From Paludibacter sp. (lineage in GTDB: Bacteria > Bacteroidota > Bacteroidia > Bacteroidales > Paludibacteraceae), in NCBI GenBank assembly GCA_027450045.1, contig DAIDKM010000021.1:1-45226 (forward strand): DNA of 45,226 nt, read 5' to 3'. Position 1 is the first letter of the stretch; the number at the start of each line of letters is the position of its first letter. The position numbers and the translations under genes are program-made. Of the stretch, positions 41,765-45,226 are shown in pieces. The notes below the pieces were generated by a model that did not search any database, was not told the DNA's origin, and saw only the letters and a program-made list of their open reading frames with translations.

Positions 41765-43846
41765 CTACAGCTTCCATCTTATCATGGCTCTTGCGTCGGT
41801 TTTATGATTGTGATTGATGGTTTCAAGGCCTGACCCAATAGACGAAACATCTTCGTAAGTCGTTTGAGCGATTTTAAACCAAAAAGAGAGATGCTTGTTT
41901 ATATCATAGTGCATATTAAGAAAATAACGACTTCCTTTACCATAAAGCATGGGCACGGAAAATACGTAAAGTAAATCTTTTTCGTAAACGTAAAACCGTG
42001 TGTCATAAATTGAAGCATCAAAAACTTCATAGCGAACATTTACTACAAAAGGGAAGCGTGACGGTGTGTACGAAAAATCTTGCACCAACAAATAACCATA
42101 ATGCGATTTTGTAATGTCATCAGCGCCTTTGTTGATGGCAAGTATATTTTTTAATGCAAAATGGCTGTTCAAGGTGTAGTTTAGTGAATAATAAAAATTA
42201 GTGGTGGCGTATTTTCCTGTAAAATAAGTTGTTTCTGTTGAACTCAAATTCTTTTCTTTTTGTTTATAGCGTATTTTCCAAAACATCTCTAACGATCGTG
42301 AAGGTAAAAAGTGTGCCGTAAGCAACAAATCATATCCATTAGAAGGACGGCTTACCGAATAATTGAGCCATGGGAAAGAATAGGCATCAGCCGCAAACGA
42401 AAATTGCCAATGCCGGATAGGATATGCTTCAACTCCCATATAATAACCATCTTCATTTTGTACGTGAGAGCCTTCTCCGAATCCACTTGACAAAAGAACA
42501 GAGTACCGAGGGGCATAATAACGATAAAGTGTCACAATCTGAACCGTTGAGACGGGGGAAAACGAACAGCCATCGATTGTAGCCGTGCCATTGCGATCAG
42601 TGAGTGCGGTTTCTCCAAAGAAATTGAACCGTTGTAGTCGAAATTGATAATTAACTCCACCTGCAACCTGATGATTCCCAGAAAAATTGAATAGATTATC
42701 AGGGCGTAGCGTTGGCTGTAATGGAATGTTCAAACGGGTGTCTGTCATTGTCAAACCAATATGAAGATTTTGAAGATGCCAATTGACATTTCCACCCATC
42801 ACCTGCAACCAAATGGTATTTTTTCGCGCCAAATCTGTGACAGTTCGATGTAATCCATCCGTTTTGATAGAAGTAAATCCATTTCCGGTAGAATCGCCAT
42901 CGATGAAACGAAAAGAATAAAAAGCGGACGCTTCCACTTTTCCTTTTTGCAAAGTTATCCCTAATCCACGCATGTAATTGTATTCATCGGTGGACGAGCA
43001 TTTGCGAATACCTGCGTTTTGCGGCAAAACGTTGATTACATCATTCGATTTGCTGTAAGTCATTTCAGGGTGAATAACGAGTCCTTGTCCGAAATTAGCA
43101 CGAAAATTTCCTATCACGAGCGATTTGATAATCCCTATATCAGTAAGCTGAAAATAGGCAGAATAATAATCAAATCCTTTGTTGTAGGCGCCCCAAAATT
43201 GTTCGCCGGCATCTTTTTCTGCAGTCAAGCCAATACTAATCTTATCACGATAGCGAAATGAATAACGCATGGAAAAATAATTCGGATCTCCAACGTATTT
43301 TTTATTTGTTGCCAAAGCCAACGAGTCGTTTGCATAATACGCATAACCGGCTTTTTGTTCCAACGTTCTATCAACCCGCCATAAAAATTCATTTTTCCCG
43401 TTTTTCAAAATGGTTGCTATTGATGGTAATTTTTGTGGAGTTGAAATTACCGTTCCCAATGTGACAAAAGGGAGTAAATTCCGAATCACAAATTCATCAA
43501 ATCCATCTACCAATTGCAACTCATACAACGATCGCATCGGTTTGTTGCGATATAAATAATAAAGCAGACTTTCAATTTGCTGATCAGAAAGAAATTGCAA
43601 TTTTTGCAATTCTTCTTTTGTCGTGTTGTTCAACTTGATTGGATTTTGCGCAAAATAATTCAAATCTTCTTCAAGCGTAGTAAAATCGATATCTGTTTCA
43701 CTGTTTGCCGCCATGTCCTCGTAAATGCGTGCAATGACTTCTGCGGTATTGTTTTCTTTACTTTCTCCATAGGCAGAAAACACAAATTGAAACAAAAAGC
43801 CACTTATCAACGTGATTGATTGAAGGATGCGATTAAGATTCTTCAT
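41765..43846 (-). CDS. Outer-membrane beta-barrel protein with N-terminal helix-hairpin-helix domain
   Basis: The 693-residue protein has a signal peptide (SITLISGFLFQFVFSAYG, cleavage near residue 29), then two helix-hairpin-helix-like units (about 55-125: NPIKLNNTTKEELQKLQFLS...YLYRNKPMRSLYELQLVDGF), similar to ComEA-type motifs, followed by about 550 residues of alternating strands rich in Tyr and Phe that look like a large beta-barrel (ending DARAMIRWKL). Such proteins are known in Bacteroidota as helix-hairpin-helix domain proteins; DNA contact at the cell surface is an attractive but unproven idea. The gene starts 16 bases after the PorV-like gene, so they form an operon. Confidence 0.75.
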   Translation of the reverse strand: MKNLNRILQSITLISGFLFQFVFSAYGESKENNTAEVIARIYEDMAANSETDIDFTTLEEDLNYFAQNPIKLNNTTKEELQKLQFLSDQQIESLLYYLYRNKPMRSLYELQLVDGFDEFVIRNLLPFVTLGTVISTPQKLPSIATILKNGKNEFLWRVDRTLEQKAGYAYYANDSLALATNKKYVGDPNYFSMRYSFRYRDKISIGLTAEKDAGEQFWGAYNKGFDYYSAYFQLTDIGIIKSLVIGNFRANFGQGLVIHPEMTYSKSNDVINVLPQNAGIRKCSSTDEYNYMRGLGITLQKGKVEASAFYSFRFIDGDSTGNGFTSIKTDGLHRTVTDLARKNTIWLQVMGGNVNWHLQNLHIGLTMTDTRLNIPLQPTLRPDNLFNFSGNHQVAGGVNYQFRLQRFNFFGETALTDRNGTATIDGCSFSPVSTVQIVTLYRYYAPRYSVLLSSGFGEGSHVQNEDGYYMGVEAYPIRHWQFSFAADAYSFPWLNYSVSRPSNGYDLLLTAHFLPSRSLEMFWKIRYKQKEKNLSSTETTYFTGKYATTNFYYSLNYTLNSHFALKNILAINKGADDITKSHYGYLLVQDFSYTPSRFPFVVNVRYEVFDASIYDTRFYVYEKDLLYVFSVPMLYGKGSRYFLNMHYDINKHLSFWFKIAQTTYEDVSSIGSGLETINHNHKTDARAMIRWKL

Positions 43847-43862
43847 GGAAATATTTTTCAGA

Positions 43863-44672
43863 CTAAAAAACGTATTGTAATCCACCAATCGAAGTGATTC
43901 CAAGGACAGGATGACGTTCAAAATTCACGTTGACACGAAACTGGCTCATCTTCACCCCTGCACCTAACGTGGGAATAAAAGGTGATCCATACCCCCCAAA
44001 ACGCATTGTTATTATATCAACAGGTTGATATTCAAATCCAAAAGCCCACTGAATATTTGAATCAATTGCTTTGGTCAACTGGGTGAGACACACAAAATCT
44101 TTAGAAAACCGATAACTTGTGCCAAGATTAATAATAGAGGGAATATCTTTGATTACAAGTTGATAATGAACTTTTTGCCTTGTAGGGTTAAATGCAGAAA
44201 AACCAATATAAAAATTTGGAGACACCTCTGACAAAAGTCCTATTTGAGCTAAAATAGTTCCTTTATTGCCCTGCTCACGCGAAAAACAGGCATTATAATA
44301 ATTGAACTGGATACCTAATGTCAATAGTTTATCAAAAGTATGTGCTAACGCTAAGCCAGCTAACATTTCTGAATAAGTGGCAAATCCAAAATGTGATACA
44401 GCAACGCCAATTTTTATAGGATTAATTGGAATTTGAACAGCAGCCGCCTCCGTTGATAATTCACTAACAGCAAATCGATTTTCAACTAACATGGCTATTT
44501 TAGTTTCGGTAATGCCTTCTAACAGGGCAGGATTGTGAAAAGGAATCCAATCACCTTCGCGTGCTACTGAGGCATTACCTGCCGCATACGAATCTGGAAT
44601 AATTACATTAGACTGTGCCTGAACATGTAACAGGAAAAGATTGAATCCCAAAAGAATAATACATTTCTTCAT
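43863..44672 (-). CDS. PorV/FadL-like outer-membrane protein
   Basis: The 269-residue protein has a signal peptide (MKKCIILLGFNLFLLHVQA, cleavage after residue 19). It begins after cleavage with the SYAAGNASVAREGDWIPFHNPALLEG pattern typical of FadL/PorV-type barrels, then continues with alternating strands (IKIGVAVSHFGFATYSEMLAG, GFEYQPVDIITMRFGGYG) and ends in a C-terminal strand with terminal Phe (GGLQYVF), the mark of outer-membrane insertion. It is not clearly the T9SS component PorV itself; size and context differ. It is the first gene of a two-gene unit with the helix-hairpin-helix barrel protein. Confidence 0.7.
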   Translation of the reverse strand: MKKCIILLGFNLFLLHVQAQSNVIIPDSYAAGNASVAREGDWIPFHNPALLEGITETKIAMLVENRFAVSELSTEAAAVQIPINPIKIGVAVSHFGFATYSEMLAGLALAHTFDKLLTLGIQFNYYNACFSREQGNKGTILAQIGLLSEVSPNFYIGFSAFNPTRQKVHYQLVIKDIPSIINLGTSYRFSKDFVCLTQLTKAIDSNIQWAFGFEYQPVDIITMRFGGYGSPFIPTLGAGVKMSQFRVNVNFERHPVLGITSIGGLQYVF

Positions 44673-44759
44673 TATGCCTTATTGTTATAACTCACATTTT
44701 ATTTTATGCGTATTATTTCTTGTTATTGATAACTTGCATCAATATAAAAGTACATTGTG

Positions 44760-44767
44760 CAAATATA
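44760..44767 (-). promoter_or_regulatory. -7 promoter element for the PorV-like operon
   Basis: TATATTTG on the minus strand (TAnnTTTG), 87 bases before the ATG at 44672. Confidence 0.5.
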
Positions 44768-45037
44768 AATAAAATAAATCACATATGATGTGTTTCATCA
44801 AAATAAATCAACATTTTTCTTCTTTTGCGAACAAAAAAATGAGAGATCCGCCGCCAAAAGCGGAGAGATTGAAGAAATAAAGCCCCAAAGGATACGTTTT
44901 GTAGGTTCTAAAAATGTTCTTGTGCGAAATTATATTGAAATTACAACTGTCAATTTACGAATACACTCTAATTATTATATTGATTATCAATAGAAAACAA
45001 ATCTTTCACTGATTCAATAATATATTTTCGTGAAAAG
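44768..45037. other. 270-base AT-rich intergenic region, no gene
   Basis: No supported gene. A plus-strand frame at 44790-44993 has low-complexity start and no promoter and is rejected. Confidence 0.4.
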
Positions 45038-45068
45038 TTTGTCATAACGCAAAAAAGCGCTATCTTTG
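45038..45068 (+). promoter_or_regulatory. Full promoter for the initiator tRNA
   Basis: TTTG (45038-45041), 19-base spacer, TATCTTTG (45061-45068), followed after 11 bases by the tRNA. It is the cleanest match to the Bacteroidota consensus in the window. Confidence 0.85.
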
Positions 45069-45079
45069 CATCACAAAAT

Positions 45080-45152
45080 CGCGGAGTAGAGCAGTTGGTA
45101 GCTCGTCAGGCTCATAACCTGGAGGCCGATGGTTCGAGTCCATCCTCCGCAA
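45080..45152 (+). tRNA. Initiator tRNA-Met (anticodon CAT)
   Basis: The 73-base sequence folds as a tRNA with acceptor strands CGCGGAG and CTCCGCA. The first pair is a C-A mismatch (C1, A72), the diagnostic feature of bacterial initiator tRNA that blocks elongation use. The anticodon loop CTCATAA gives CAT. The anticodon stem has two of the three G-C pairs usually seen in initiators (AGG/CCT). The T-arm has GGTTCGAGTCC and the discriminator is A; CCA is not encoded. Confidence 0.95.
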
Positions 45153-45155
45153 CTC

Positions 45156-45201
45156 AAAACAGAAAATGTTGTTTCAAATGAAACAACATTTTCTGTTTTT
45201 T
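45156..45201 (+). terminator. Rho-independent terminator after tRNA-Met
   Basis: Perfect 21-base arms (45156-45176 and 45179-45199) form a long hairpin, rich in A on the left and T on the right, ending in a T-run. The symmetry makes it usable in both directions. Confidence 0.85.
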
Positions 45202-45226
45202 CATTTCCCCAATTTCAGAAAATGAA

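Noticed and set aside
44790-44993. 67-residue plus-strand frame before the initiator tRNA
   Set aside because: Low-complexity Phe run and no start context; most likely chance in AT-rich DNA.

Overview
The window is a chromosomal stretch of a Bacteroidota bacterium, most likely order Bacteroidales. The evidence is internal. At least 18 genes are preceded by the Bacteroidota housekeeping -7 element TAnnTTTG, and five of these sites carry a -33 TTTG (or one-base variant) 19-20 bases upstream. Shine-Dalgarno sequences are essentially absent. Several proteins belong to families I know mainly from this phylum (DUF4290, DUF5606, DUF4834, the short AMP nucleosidase, an orphan HsdR_N nuclease next to holA, the DUF3108 and PepSY-like secreted proteins), and one protein ends in a type IX secretion sorting signal. 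I cannot fix the genus.

Layout. 1-1000: edge of a toxin-antitoxin-like locus (HigA-type antitoxin) and degraded DNA. 1000-3100: rhodanese, a small membrane protein, and a RIC/hemerythrin-like protein translationally coupled to a LuxR-type regulator with an apparently unphosphorylatable receiver. 3100-7900: divergent HsdR_N nuclease and an amn-holA-methyltransferase-GHL10 operon. 7900-11055 (minus): xseA, metF and a DUF3108 protein. 11100-11750: three spaced copies of a hairpin-plus-micro-ORF repeat without a normal gene. 11900-17050: PepSY-like protein, DUF5683-like protein, nadE, OmpA. 17137-18800 (minus): birA, DUF4290. 19100-23700 (plus): udk, an RNA m5C methyltransferase, DUF5606, trmD, argC. 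23850-27470: divergent recF and a two-gene ABC exporter. 27700-33120: winged-helix peptide, hemerythrin, pgl, zwf, mutL. 33200-33370: a four-fold array of palindromes upstream of mutL. 33600-35840: a secreted T9SS substrate and a 42-residue membrane peptide. 35900-41650 (minus): tRNA-Arg, maf, ubiA-like gene, DUF4834, obgE, hisD, hisG, and an attenuator-like leader. 41765-44672 (minus): a PorV-like/helix-hairpin-helix outer-membrane pair. 45080: initiator tRNA-Met with promoter and terminator.

How the genes work together. Most are housekeeping: replication and repair (holA, xseA, recF, mutL), translation and RNA modification (trmD, RNA methyltransferase, obgE, tRNAs), one-carbon, NAD, biotin and nucleotide metabolism (metF, nadE, birA, udk, amn, maf), the oxidative pentose phosphate branch (zwf-pgl), and fragments of arginine (argC) and histidine (hisG-hisD) biosynthesis. 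Two hemerythrin-type proteins point to handling of oxygen, nitric oxide or iron stress in a mainly anaerobic lifestyle.

No single large new system stands out. The best candidates for undescribed biology are non-coding or very small: the triplicated hairpin/micro-ORF cassette (11102-11751), the palindrome array at four-helical-turn spacing in front of mutL (33226-33368), the likely hisG attenuator (41505-41641), a 42-residue membrane peptide with a full promoter (35702-35830), and a MutL whose C-terminal endonuclease motifs are degenerate.
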